From an uncultured bacterium (GTDB lineage Bacteria > Cyanobacteriota > Vampirovibrionia > Gastranaerophilales > Gastranaerophilaceae), in NCBI GenBank assembly GCA_900551915.1, contig URXT01000017.1:1-36701 (forward strand): a stretch of DNA of 36,701 bases, read 5' to 3'. This document shows, one piece after another, positions 25,353-33,314 of this stretch; positions within the stretch are counted from its first letter, which is position 1; each line of letters begins with the position of its first letter. A program made the translations under genes and the position numbers. A model generated the notes under the pieces. It made no database searches and was not told the origin of the DNA. It saw nothing but the letters and a program-made list of their open reading frames with translations.

Positions 25353-26039
25353 TTACAAATCTTCAAAGCCCGGAGAGGTTGCAGGAAGGCCTTTGTAACC
25401 TTCGTTTGACTGGACTGTTTTGCGTATATATTTGTTTGAATAGTTGCCCTTTTCAAAAAGTTTTTTTAATGTATTTTCGCGGTTCACCAGCGGGCTAAGA
25501 TTTTCGTTGCTTTCGGGATACATATCAAGGATTTCGCACCAGACAGAGGCCTCCATAGTCCAGGCGTAAGTTTCTTCTGCAATTGAGTTGTATTCATCCT
25601 GGTGAAGCGCTTCATGCGACAAAAGTGCGGCAATTGCGCCAGGAGGAGCGTCTTTGTGTTTCGGGTTGATAAATATATAGAGTCTTCCGCCTTTTTTCCA
25701 GCCTAATGCATCAAAATCCGCATAACCGGGATTTATTGTACTCAAATCCTTGAACATTACTCTGACCGGTTTTTGAGACAAGTTGCTCCCTAAAATTGCA
25801 CGTCTTGAAAATTCGCCGTTTGTATTTTTCAGCATATCAAGTGCAACATGAAAAATATGGTCTTCGCTTACATCTTTATAAAGCGGTTTTATTCTTTTTA
25901 CATATTCCGCATTATATTTTTCCGGATAATTCTGAGGGATTACAATCTCCTCTTTTTTACCGAAAGCATGTACCGGCACCGACATAGAAAGTGCTGTCAT
26001 CACCAGCATTAATTTCATAAATCTTCTTACATTCATCAT
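25353..26039 (-). CDS. Exported putative zinc metalloprotease with HEALH motif
   Basis: A signal peptide ends at VPVHA (residue 25). The motif HEALH at 142-146 is the HExxH zinc-binding signature, with Glu155/156 downstream in a helix, as in gluzincin-type or small zincin families. Around it, RLYIFINPKHKDAPPGAIAALL resembles the strand and helix preceding the motif in such proteins. The 228-residue length and lack of other domains leave the substrate unknown. It lies just upstream of the CTP protease on the same strand, 54 bases away. The ribosome site GGAGGAG is rather far from the ATG. Confidence 0.7.
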   Translation of the reverse strand: MMNVRRFMKLMLVMTALSMSVPVHAFGKKEEIVIPQNYPEKYNAEYVKRIKPLYKDVSEDHIFHVALDMLKNTNGEFSRRAILGSNLSQKPVRVMFKDLSTINPGYADFDALGWKKGGRLYIFINPKHKDAPPGAIAALLSHEALHQDEYNSIAEETYAWTMEASVWCEILDMYPESNENLSPLVNRENTLKKLFEKGNYSNKYIRKTVQSNEGYKGLPATSPGFEDL

Positions 26040-26132
26040 ATCCGCTATTCTCCTCCGAATTACTACATGCTTAACAGTATATACTATATATTTTTAAGGA
26101 CAAATTTTTTTTAATCAAATCGGATTTATTTG

Positions 26133-27704
26133 TTATGCTTTTCTGTTTAGCGCCGCAAGCTCTTTATAGATAAGTTTGTATTCTTCATTATTTTCATCAA
26201 GAGTTTCGGCTTCTTTGATGTATTCAAAAGCGTTTTTGCTGTCGCCTTTTTCTCTGTAAAGCCGGCTCATTTCAGCATAATATTTCGGATTGTTTATATC
26301 ATAAAAAATTGCGCGCTTCATGCATTCAAAAGCCTCATCAAAATCTCCTTCGGCCGCTCTTGCAAGAGAAAGATAACAGTAGCCTTCCGAACAATTTATA
26401 TCAAGCGCGATTGCATTTTGTGAAAACTCCTTTGTCCTCTCCAAATCACCCTTCAAATATGCAGCCTGGGCGCCAAGAAGACAGGCCTCCAAATAATTTT
26501 CATTTTCGTCTAAAATGTCATCAACCAAAGAAAGCGCTTTATCGTAATTCTTAGCTTTTATAAAAACTTTAGCAAAATCGCATCTGTATGCGAGGTTTTG
26601 CGGAAAGTCTTTGACTAAATCTTCAAGAATTTTTTCGGCTTTATCAAAAATCAAAAGCTCGGAATAGACTTTTGCCAGCGCGGACTTTGTGAAAACATCA
26701 TCGGGTGAGGTTTTCAAATTATCTTCAAGAATATTTTTTGCGCCGAGAAAATCCTTCTTCTCAAATTTCAGCAAAGCTTCAAGAACTCTTGTCTGCAAGT
26801 GTTCGGGGTTGTGTTCAAGAATAAAGCCCGCTTCTTTTTGCGCCTTTTCAAAATCCTTTTCTCTGTAATACAGATAACAAAGAGAATATCTGTAATCCGG
26901 ATTTTCAGGGTCAAGCCCGATTGCTTTTTTGTATGCGGAGGCGGCTTCTTCAAGCCAGCCGTTTAGAAAATATGCGTTTGCAAGATTGTAAAAATATACT
27001 GATTTATTTTTGTTAATTGAAGAGGCTTTTGAAAAATATTTCACAGCGTCTGTGAATTTTTCCTCTTCCATCGCAAAAAGCCCCAAATAATTCAAGACTT
27101 CATCGCTTTCAGTCACTCGTTCAAGCTTTTGGAAAATTTCGCGCGATTTTTGCATATCGTTTTTGTCAAAGTAAATTTTACCTTTAAGAATTTCCGCCTC
27201 ATCAAAATCACCGTTAATTCCGGTCAGAATTTCTAACGCTTTGTCTAAATTTCCGAGAGAATAACATGTGTTTGCGTATTCAATCAAAACATTTTCATCA
27301 ACCGGTTTTGCAGACATGTATTTTTCGATTTCGTCATAATGTTTTTGCAGGCCTAAAATCCGCACTAAATCAGCAAGACTTTTTGAGGAACCGTCAATTG
27401 CGTAGATTTTTTCAGCCATTGTTTTTGCGTCTTGCAGGTTATTTTCACGAATGAAAATCTCCTTCATAAGTCTGTAAGCTTCAATGTGAGAAGGATTTAT
27501 AGTCAAAACTTTTTCAAGATATTTTTTTGCGCGTACGTAATTGTGCAGCTGAAAATACAAATCTCCGAGTTGGTATAAAATTTCGATATTATCAACGTCA
27601 GCCTCAAGCGTTTTGTAAAGCATTTCAATAGCTTGCTTGTAACAGCCCTGCGCTTTTAATTCGAAAGCCTGTTTTATATAATCTAAAACTTCTCTATCCT
27701 GCAT
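26133..27704 (-). CDS. TPR-repeat protein
   Basis: The 523 residues are tetratricopeptide repeats almost throughout, for example AIEMLYKTLEADVDNIEILYQLGDLYF, YLEKVLTINPSHIEAYRLM and AYKKAIGLDPENPDYRYSLCYLYY. I estimate about fourteen repeats. No signal peptide, membrane segment or catalytic domain is visible, so it is probably a cytoplasmic scaffold or adaptor. GAGGAAAT precedes the ATG. The DivIC/FtsB-like gene ends 14 bases upstream on the same strand, suggesting co-transcription. Confidence 0.93.
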   Translation of the reverse strand: MQDREVLDYIKQAFELKAQGCYKQAIEMLYKTLEADVDNIEILYQLGDLYFQLHNYVRAKKYLEKVLTINPSHIEAYRLMKEIFIRENNLQDAKTMAEKIYAIDGSSKSLADLVRILGLQKHYDEIEKYMSAKPVDENVLIEYANTCYSLGNLDKALEILTGINGDFDEAEILKGKIYFDKNDMQKSREIFQKLERVTESDEVLNYLGLFAMEEEKFTDAVKYFSKASSINKNKSVYFYNLANAYFLNGWLEEAASAYKKAIGLDPENPDYRYSLCYLYYREKDFEKAQKEAGFILEHNPEHLQTRVLEALLKFEKKDFLGAKNILEDNLKTSPDDVFTKSALAKVYSELLIFDKAEKILEDLVKDFPQNLAYRCDFAKVFIKAKNYDKALSLVDDILDENENYLEACLLGAQAAYLKGDLERTKEFSQNAIALDINCSEGYCYLSLARAAEGDFDEAFECMKRAIFYDINNPKYYAEMSRLYREKGDSKNAFEYIKEAETLDENNEEYKLIYKELAALNRKA

Positions 27705-27718
27705 ATTTCCTCTGATTA

Positions 27719-28144
27719 TTATTTCTTTTTAGTTTTGCCGGTTTCTTTAGGCTCTTTGTTGATGATTACAAGAACTTCATCTTCACCGGCCATTTTAAGA
27801 TTATTTCTGGCAATGCCTTCCAGCGAGGCAGTTGTCGAAAACTGTTTGATATCATATTTTAAATCCTGATTACGCGCTTCAGCTTCATCGCGAACCTTTT
27901 CAAGCGTTTTGATTTTAGCTTTATATGAAATTGTTTTAGAAATATTCAAAATTGCACCAAACCCAACCTGAATAAGACAGAACAACAATACAAGAGTTAA
28001 AAATGAATAGTAAAAACCTTTTTTAACCTTTTGAACACGGCTTTTGTGCTTTAATTTTGCAGAGGCATCTTTTGGCTTTTGAACGTTTCCGCCTGCCGCC
28101 TGTTCGGAATTACTGTTCTGATTTTGTGTATAATCAGCCGTCAC
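27719..28144 (-). CDS. DivIC/FtsB-like septum formation protein
   Basis: Members of this family act in the divisome with FtsL and FtsQ. The 141-residue protein has a hydrophilic N-terminus, one membrane segment at about 44-66 (FYYSFLTLVLLFCLIQVGFG), a coiled-coil (KIKTLEKVRDEAEARNQDLKYDI) and the family C-terminal motif LEGIARNNLKMAGEDEVLVII. The start is GTG with GAGG five bases upstream. A short Lys-rich tail ends the protein. An FtsL-like gene is also in the window, at 33315, but not adjacent. Confidence 0.88.
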   Translation of the reverse strand: MTADYTQNQNSNSEQAAGGNVQKPKDASAKLKHKSRVQKVKKGFYYSFLTLVLLFCLIQVGFGAILNISKTISYKAKIKTLEKVRDEAEARNQDLKYDIKQFSTTASLEGIARNNLKMAGEDEVLVIINKEPKETGKTKKK

Positions 28145-28219
28145 ACATACCTCACTTATTTTAAGCTTGTTTATATTATAAACAAAATAAGCTTTGCAGA
28201 CAATAATGTTTTAATAAAT

Positions 28220-29086
28220 TTACAATTTAAATTTTGTAGTAAATTCCAACTGTGACCAAGAGTTACCTGAATTTACATCATAAGTATGTTTTGCACCGAG
28301 ATTAAAACGCATTCGGTCAACATCTTTTTTACCGAGTGGGTTAATCGATAGAACAAGCTCGCTTGAGCGTCTGTTACGCGTAATATCCGTTGAAAGAACA
28401 TCTTGAATAGCAAAAATATCATTGAATTTCAATTCTGGAATTACGCTGAAATTATCGGTTTGAATTTGAGTTACTGTCATATTGTTTTTTTTGTATTTTG
28501 AACTTAAAGAAAAGTATTTCTTTTCGTATTTCGCAAAAAGACTTGTTGTATTTTCAAGCTGAGTAAGATTTGTGGTTTCAGCATCAAACGAAGTTCCCAA
28601 AGACCAGTTACCATCCTTAAATACAATGTCTCTGCTAGCCGGTGAAACACTATATTCTTCGCCTTTGAACTTTGAAATTGAATATATATTTTTCATATCA
28701 GGAACGATTTTTTTAGTATCAGAAAACTGCTGTGAAGCCATTTGTTCAGGAGTTTTTATATTTAACACAAATTTAGTATGGTCGTCCATGTATAAAATAT
28801 CATCTGCACCTTCGGCATATTCCGCATAACCTTTAAGGGTGGTTGTCTTTAAAACAATCGGTTCTTTTTCAGGCATAAGCTCAATTACATCATCTTCTTT
28901 TGTTTCTTCATTTTTTTTAGATTTTTTTTCTTGGGTTTCAGTAGTGACAGCCCCGTCTTCATCCTCGGGGATTGCCCAGATAAAAATTTGAGGCAATTTA
29001 AGATCTTCGGCAGGCTTAACTTCTCCGGCAAAAACCGGCAGACCAAGAATTATCAAAAATGCCAACAAAAAACCTGCTCTTTTCAT
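28220..29086 (-). CDS. Exported, beta-strand-rich protein, likely outer membrane
   Basis: A signal peptide MKRAGFLLAFLIILGLPVFA is followed by an acidic linker (residues about 40-70). From about residue 140 alternating hydrophobic strands appear (WSLGTSFDAETTNL, TSLFAKYEKKYFSLSSKY, SSELVLSINPLGK, RMRFNLGAKHTYD), and the protein ends LEFTTKFKL with a C-terminal hydrophobic residue, typical of a small outer membrane beta-barrel. No family is recognised. The start region repeats the block found before the 22292 start and has no Shine-Dalgarno. Confidence 0.78.
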   Translation of the reverse strand: MKRAGFLLAFLIILGLPVFAGEVKPAEDLKLPQIFIWAIPEDEDGAVTTETQEKKSKKNEETKEDDVIELMPEKEPIVLKTTTLKGYAEYAEGADDILYMDDHTKFVLNIKTPEQMASQQFSDTKKIVPDMKNIYSISKFKGEEYSVSPASRDIVFKDGNWSLGTSFDAETTNLTQLENTTSLFAKYEKKYFSLSSKYKKNNMTVTQIQTDNFSVIPELKFNDIFAIQDVLSTDITRNRRSSELVLSINPLGKKDVDRMRFNLGAKHTYDVNSGNSWSQLEFTTKFKL

Positions 29087-29092
29087 AATTTT

Positions 29093-29120
29093 ATTGTACT
29101 CCTTTATAGAATACAGTCAA
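29093..29120 (-). promoter_or_regulatory. Promoter of the 28220-29086 gene, predicting a leaderless mRNA
   Basis: On the minus strand, TTGACT (29120-29115) and TACAAT (29098-29093) are 16 bases apart and the hexamer ends six bases before the ATG. An AAAGGAG lies between them but is 16 bases from the ATG, too far to act as a ribosome site. Confidence 0.62.
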
Positions 29121-29135
29121 ATTATTAAGATGCGG

Positions 29136-29312
29136 CTACTTCTCTTGAGAATCAAGATTTTCAAGTGCATACTCACAGCATTGCTTAACCAGATTATTTA
29201 GAGAAACACCCTGATTTTGCGCAACTGAATAAAGTTTTTCGACTAACTTTAAGGGCAGCCTGAAAGTTTTATTGACCATTTCTTCTTTTTCGACTTTAAA
29301 CATAATAAACAT
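29136..29312 (-). CDS. Ribbon-helix-helix regulator, divergent to a prepilin gene
   Basis: The gene reads MFIMFKVEKEEMVNKTFRLP, then LKLVEKLYSVAQNQGVSLNNLVKQ and CCEYALENL. The pattern NKTFRLPLKLVEKL-QGVSLNNLV is the Arc/MetJ/CopG ribbon-helix-helix fold (beta strand, then two helices). I chose the ATG at 29312 (58 residues), with a TATAAT five bases upstream and no ribosome site; the ATG at 29303 (55 residues) is also possible. The stop is TAG at 29136. It faces the prepilin gene at 29428 and should bind the AAGTG/CACTT sites between them. Confidence 0.8.
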   Translation of the reverse strand: MFIMFKVEKEEMVNKTFRLPLKLVEKLYSVAQNQGVSLNNLVKQCCEYALENLDSQEK

Positions 29313-29364
29313 TTTATATTATATTTCACCCATTATTAAACATTATATTTTTATATATAAAACT

Positions 29365-29408
29365 AAGTGCAAATTACACTTGATTTTATAAGTGCAAAAT
29401 GTTATATT
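29365..29408 (+). promoter_or_regulatory. Promoter and AAGTG operator sites of the 29428 prepilin gene
   Basis: TTGATT (29380-29385) and TATATT (29403-29408) are 17 bases apart. Three half-sites surround the -35: AAGTG (29365-29369), CACTT (29377-29381) and AAGTG (29390-29394). They form two inverted pairs, and AAGTGCAAA is directly repeated 25 bases apart, as expected for a ribbon-helix-helix repressor. Confidence 0.65.
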
Positions 29409-29427
29409 TTTATCCGAAGGAGAAAGT

Positions 29428-30192
29428 ATGAATATAAAAATAAAAAGCTTTACGCTTGCAGAAGGTGCTGCGCACGTAGAGAACTCTGGAAAAACTAGAA
29501 AAGGTGCGTTTACATTGGCTGAGGTGTTGATTACTTTAGGAATTATCGGAATTGTTGCAGCTATGACACTGCCAACAATAATAAACAACGCACGCGACAG
29601 ACAGTTTCGCGCAATGTTTAAAAAACAGTTTTCTATAATATCTCAGGCTTTTCAAATGGTTTATCTTGATGATGGCATAGAAATCGATTTTGAGGATTGG
29701 CGAGATATGACAACATATGTCTGCCAAATCGGACAAAAACTTAAAGCAGCCTATTCCGGGCTAAAATGCGACGAAATTTTGACAATGGTTCCGGATGATG
29801 CATTTGAAAATCATATAAACAAAAATGTATCATGGCACAAAAATAACACATGGTACAACGCGAAAAAACTGCCAATGGTAAGCAATTCCGGGTATTCATA
29901 CATGACATTCTATCTTCCGGATGGTGCCTGGATAAATTTTAACTGTTGGAGATACGTATTTGTTGATGTAAACGGCGCAAAAAATCCAAATACAGTAGGC
30001 CGTGATATCTTTTATTTTGTTTTGCCCAAAAGAACTTCTGCACTAAATTTTTTCGACTACACAACCGGCAAAACGTGGCCCAATGGCTGCCAAGGCGGGA
30101 TCTATTCAACAACACTAACCCCCGACAACTACGAAGATGACTGCAAAAACGGAACCGGCTGGGGATGTTCACCAATGTATATTTTGGATTAA
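29428..30192 (+). CDS. Prepilin-like protein with a doubled FTLAE leader motif and shortened C-terminus
   Basis: The ATG at 29428 has AAGGAG five bases upstream; a GTG at 29392 is in frame but unsupported. The 254-residue protein reads SFTLAEGAAHVENSGKTRKGA and then FTLAEVLITLGIIGIVAAM, so the first five residues of the mature motif occur twice, 24 residues apart. The second is the true cleavage site because only it is followed by the hydrophobic helix. It has DVNGAKNPNTVGRDIF but ends WGCSPMYILD, just where its relatives continue DGW...DYPW. The RHH gene faces it. Confidence 0.88.
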   Translation: MNIKIKSFTLAEGAAHVENSGKTRKGAFTLAEVLITLGIIGIVAAMTLPTIINNARDRQFRAMFKKQFSIISQAFQMVYLDDGIEIDFEDWRDMTTYVCQIGQKLKAAYSGLKCDEILTMVPDDAFENHINKNVSWHKNNTWYNAKKLPMVSNSGYSYMTFYLPDGAWINFNCWRYVFVDVNGAKNPNTVGRDIFYFVLPKRTSALNFFDYTTGKTWPNGCQGGIYSTTLTPDNYEDDCKNGTGWGCSPMYILD

Positions 30193-30237
30193 AAGCTCAA
30201 GTCAACTGGATTTATATACAAGTTTCTACTAAAATAG

Positions 30238-30334
30238 CGTCATTGCGAGAAAATCTTTGATTTTCGCGGTAATCCGGTTTTTATTTGTGTTGTATAAAAT
30301 TTTCCTAACAGCTTCGCTTAAACTCGCAGTGACG
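30238..30334. repeat. Small MITE-like element (CGTCATTGCGAG ends)
   Basis: CGTCATTGCGAG (30238-30249) and CTCGCAGTGACG (30323-30334) are inverted ends with one mismatch, enclosing 73 bases that begin with a hairpin GAAAATC-TTT-GATTTTC. This end sequence is a widely scattered intergenic repeat in many bacteria. It lies between the 29428 prepilin gene and gltX. Confidence 0.6.
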
Positions 30335-30450
30335 AAGGCTTTCGCATTTAGTGGAATTTTATAATAAATTCAAAATCGGCACACTTGAAAACTGAATTCG
30401 CTCGTGATATCGTTATTATGCTGATTTATAAATAAAGAAAGAAGGAAAAA

Positions 30451-31920
30451 ATGTCAGAAGTCAGAGTCAGAATTGCGCCCTCTCCGAGCGGAAATTTGCA
30501 CATCGGAACGGCAAGAACAGCTTTATTTAATTACTTATTTGCAAAGAAAAATAACGGAAAATTTGTTCTCAGAATTGAAGATACCGACGCTGAACGCACA
30601 AGCCAGGAATATATTGACAATATTTTTGACAGTTTGAAGGCTTTGGGTCTGAATTGGGATGAAGGCCCCGATGTTGGCGGTCCTTACGGCCCTTACACAC
30701 AGTCAGAACGCTTTGACCTCTACCCGAAATACGTTCAGGAATTATTGGACAAAGGCTTTGCTTACGAATGCTTCTGCACGCCGGAGGAACTTGAAGCTGA
30801 AAAAGAAGAAGCTTCAAAAAATAAAAAGCCTTATGTTTATACAAGAAAATGCGAAAATTTAACAGAAGATGAAAAAGCAAAGCTTCGCGCAGAAGGCAGA
30901 AAGCCTGCAATCAGATTTAACATAGCAAAAGCGCAAAAAGCTTTCCATGATTCATCAATGCTGACTTTTGAAGATATGGTAAAAGGCGAGCTTCACGTTG
31001 ACACAAACCTTTTGGGTGATTTCGTAATCCTAAAATCTAACGGAACTCCGACATACAACTTTGCGGTTGTAATTGATGATATGTTAATGAAAATTTCTCA
31101 CGTTATCCGCGGAGAAGACCATATTTCAAACACTTTCAAACAGATTTTGATTTTTGAAGCTTTAGGTGCAGAAGTTCCGAAATTCGGACATTTAGGAATG
31201 ATTTTGGCACCCGACAGAAGCAAACTTTCAAAACGCCACGGTGCAACTGCTGTTTCAGAATTCGTTGAAAAAGGCTATCTGACAGACGCACTGATTAACT
31301 TTGTGGCACTTCTCGGCTGGTCGCCTTCCGACGGTCAGGAAATCAAAACCGTTGACGAAATTGCGCAGGATTTCAGAATTAATGAAATTTCGTCTTCAAA
31401 TTCAATATTTGAATATGACAAGCTTAACTGGATGAACAGCCACTACATCAAAATGCTTTCAATACCCGAATTGAAAGAAAGATTGAAACCGTATTTGAAA
31501 AAATATGATTTGAATGAACTTACAGACGCACAATACACAAGAATGGTTGAAATTACTTATGAACCATTAACCCTGCTTTCAGACATCACTGAGGCTGTTC
31601 CTTATTTCTTCGGTGAAGAGGTTGAAATAGACGAAAAAGCAAAAGAAACTCTTGATACAGAAGTTTCACAAGAGGTTTTGAAGACCTTCACCGAACAGGC
31701 AAAAGATTGGGAATGGACGGAAGAAAATCTTCATGAAAAACTTGAAGCTTTCAGAGCATATTACAAAGAAAAAGGTGTAAAGCCGAAAGTTACAATGTGG
31801 GCAATTCGTGCGGCTGTAACAGGCAGAATTTGCGGAGCCGACATGACTGCAATCCTTGCGATTATCGGCAAAGAAAAAACCTTCCGCCGCGTAAATGCTG
31901 CAATGAAAGCCGTAAAATAA
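30451..31920 (+). CDS. gltX: Glutamyl-tRNA synthetase
   Basis: GluRS charges tRNA-Glu, and in many bacteria also tRNA-Gln. The class I marks are present: the HIGH-equivalent HIGT at 17-20 (SPSGNLHIGTARTALFNY) and KLSKRHG near residues 258-264. The protein is 489 residues, normal length. Other family signatures are RIEDTDAERT and GEDHISNTFKQI. AAGAAGGAAAA precedes the ATG. It appears monocistronic, between two repeat-rich gaps. Confidence 0.97.
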   Translation: MSEVRVRIAPSPSGNLHIGTARTALFNYLFAKKNNGKFVLRIEDTDAERTSQEYIDNIFDSLKALGLNWDEGPDVGGPYGPYTQSERFDLYPKYVQELLDKGFAYECFCTPEELEAEKEEASKNKKPYVYTRKCENLTEDEKAKLRAEGRKPAIRFNIAKAQKAFHDSSMLTFEDMVKGELHVDTNLLGDFVILKSNGTPTYNFAVVIDDMLMKISHVIRGEDHISNTFKQILIFEALGAEVPKFGHLGMILAPDRSKLSKRHGATAVSEFVEKGYLTDALINFVALLGWSPSDGQEIKTVDEIAQDFRINEISSSNSIFEYDKLNWMNSHYIKMLSIPELKERLKPYLKKYDLNELTDAQYTRMVEITYEPLTLLSDITEAVPYFFGEEVEIDEKAKETLDTEVSQEVLKTFTEQAKDWEWTEENLHEKLEAFRAYYKEKGVKPKVTMWAIRAAVTGRICGADMTAILAIIGKEKTFRRVNAAMKAVK

Positions 31921-31962
31921 AACAAAAACTACATACATAGCAGTTTGTAAATTTATGTAACA

Positions 31963-31999
31963 AAACTCCGTCAGATTTTAAAGAATTTAGACGGAGTTT
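31963..31999 (+). terminator. Likely terminator of gltX
   Basis: AAACTCCGTC (31963-31972) and GACGGAGTTT (31990-31999) pair perfectly around a 17-base loop, 42 bases after the stop. The U run is short. Confidence 0.55.
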
Positions 32000-32093
32000 C
32001 CGTAATGCTTATATATATTAATGGGTTGCACGAGTCCGGTAATAATAATGAGAGTATAAAAACACAGAATCGGACAATAAAAGGAGTTTTCTA

Positions 32094-32339
32094 ATGGCAG
32101 TCGTACAAAGAGCATTCGAGAAAAAGAGTTACACAGAAGTATTGGAATTTTTTACACCGGAAGAAGTCCAGAACAATCTTACCTTCCTTATGCTTGTTGA
32201 TTTTCTAATCCGCAGAGGAGTTGAAAACAAGATTATTCAGGTTATTGACCCGGATGATGAAACCAATGTTTTATATTATACTAACGACAAATTTTTAGAA
32301 GTAATCGACATGTACGGTCTTGACGGCTTTATTTATTAA
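32094..32339 (+). CDS. Small conserved-looking protein upstream of rsmH, unknown
   Basis: The 81-residue acidic protein (MAVVQRAFEKKSYTEVLEFF) has AAAGGAG seven bases before the ATG, so translation is well supported. I recognise no domain; the C-terminal half (IIQVIDPDDETNVLYYTND) looks like beta strands. It precedes rsmH by 23 bases on the same strand, in the place where mraZ often sits, but it does not look like MraZ. Confidence 0.8.
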   Translation: MAVVQRAFEKKSYTEVLEFFTPEEVQNNLTFLMLVDFLIRRGVENKIIQVIDPDDETNVLYYTNDKFLEVIDMYGLDGFIY

Positions 32340-32362
32340 TTTGAGCGTGCTAGAATTCTTGT

Positions 32363-33292
32363 ATGGAATTTAAGCATTATACTGTAATGAAGCACGAAGC
32401 AGTTGACGCATTGCAATGCCAGAGCGGTCAGATTTACGTTGACTGCACACTTGGGGGCGGCGGCCACAGCGGATTGATTTTAGAAAGAATTCAGCCTGAT
32501 GGAAGGTTGATTGCTTTTGATATTGATGAAGATGCAATTGAAGCCGCTTCCGAACGATTAAAAGATTACAAAAATTTAACAATAGTCAAATCCTCCTATA
32601 CGACTATCAAACAGACACTTGCAAACCTTGGAATTTCTAAGATAACCGGCGGTGTCTTGTTTGATTTGGGTGCAAGTTATCATCAGTTTAACAAGGCGGA
32701 ACGCGGGTTTTCATTCTCAAAAGAAGCCCCTTTAGACATGCGTTTCAATCAAGACGCGGAGTTTTCAGCCTATGAGGTTGTAAATTTCTACTCAGAAGCT
32801 GATTTGGTAAGAATTTTTTCTGAATACGGCGAAGAAAGATTTTCAAAACGAATTGCAAAAAAAATAGTAGAGGAAAGAAAAGTCAAAAAGCTTGAAACAA
32901 CAACCGAATTAGCCAATTTAATAGTTAACTGCACTCCGCGTATAAAAACCTCCATCCACCCTGCTACACGTGTGTTTCAGGCAATAAGAATTGAGGTTAA
33001 CCAAGAGTTAACAAATGTAAAAAATACTCTGAATGATGTGTTGGATTTATTGGAAGTTGGTGCTATAATAAGTGTAATAAGTTTTCATTCTCTTGAAGAC
33101 AGGTTAGTGAAAAACTTATTCAGGTATCATTCGCAAAAGTGCCACTGCAAACCAAATCAAATGATTTGCAAGTGTCCGCCTCCAAGGTTGGAACTGGTTA
33201 ATAAAAAACCGATAATTGCGAGTGAAGAGGAGATTAAAGAAAATCCGCCCTCCAGAAGTGCGAAATTAAGAATTGCAAGGTGTATTAATTAA
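32363..33292 (+). CDS. rsmH: 16S rRNA (cytosine-1402 N4) methyltransferase RsmH/MraW
   Basis: RsmH methylates C1402 of 16S rRNA and opens the division and cell wall cluster in most bacteria. The 309-residue protein has the start HYTVMKHEAVDAL, the SAM-binding motif DCTLGGGGHS (28-37), FDIDEDAI, RGFSF..PLDMRF, HPATRVFQAIRIEVN and SFHSLEDRLVK, all diagnostic. It ends PPSRSAKLRIA as usual. There is no Shine-Dalgarno; TAGAAT lies six bases before the ATG. Confidence 0.97.
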   Translation: MEFKHYTVMKHEAVDALQCQSGQIYVDCTLGGGGHSGLILERIQPDGRLIAFDIDEDAIEAASERLKDYKNLTIVKSSYTTIKQTLANLGISKITGGVLFDLGASYHQFNKAERGFSFSKEAPLDMRFNQDAEFSAYEVVNFYSEADLVRIFSEYGEERFSKRIAKKIVEERKVKKLETTTELANLIVNCTPRIKTSIHPATRVFQAIRIEVNQELTNVKNTLNDVLDLLEVGAIISVISFHSLEDRLVKNLFRYHSQKCHCKPNQMICKCPPPRLELVNKKPIIASEEEIKENPPSRSAKLRIARCIN

Positions 33293-33314
33293 GTAAAAAG
33301 ATTTTTCACATTCT

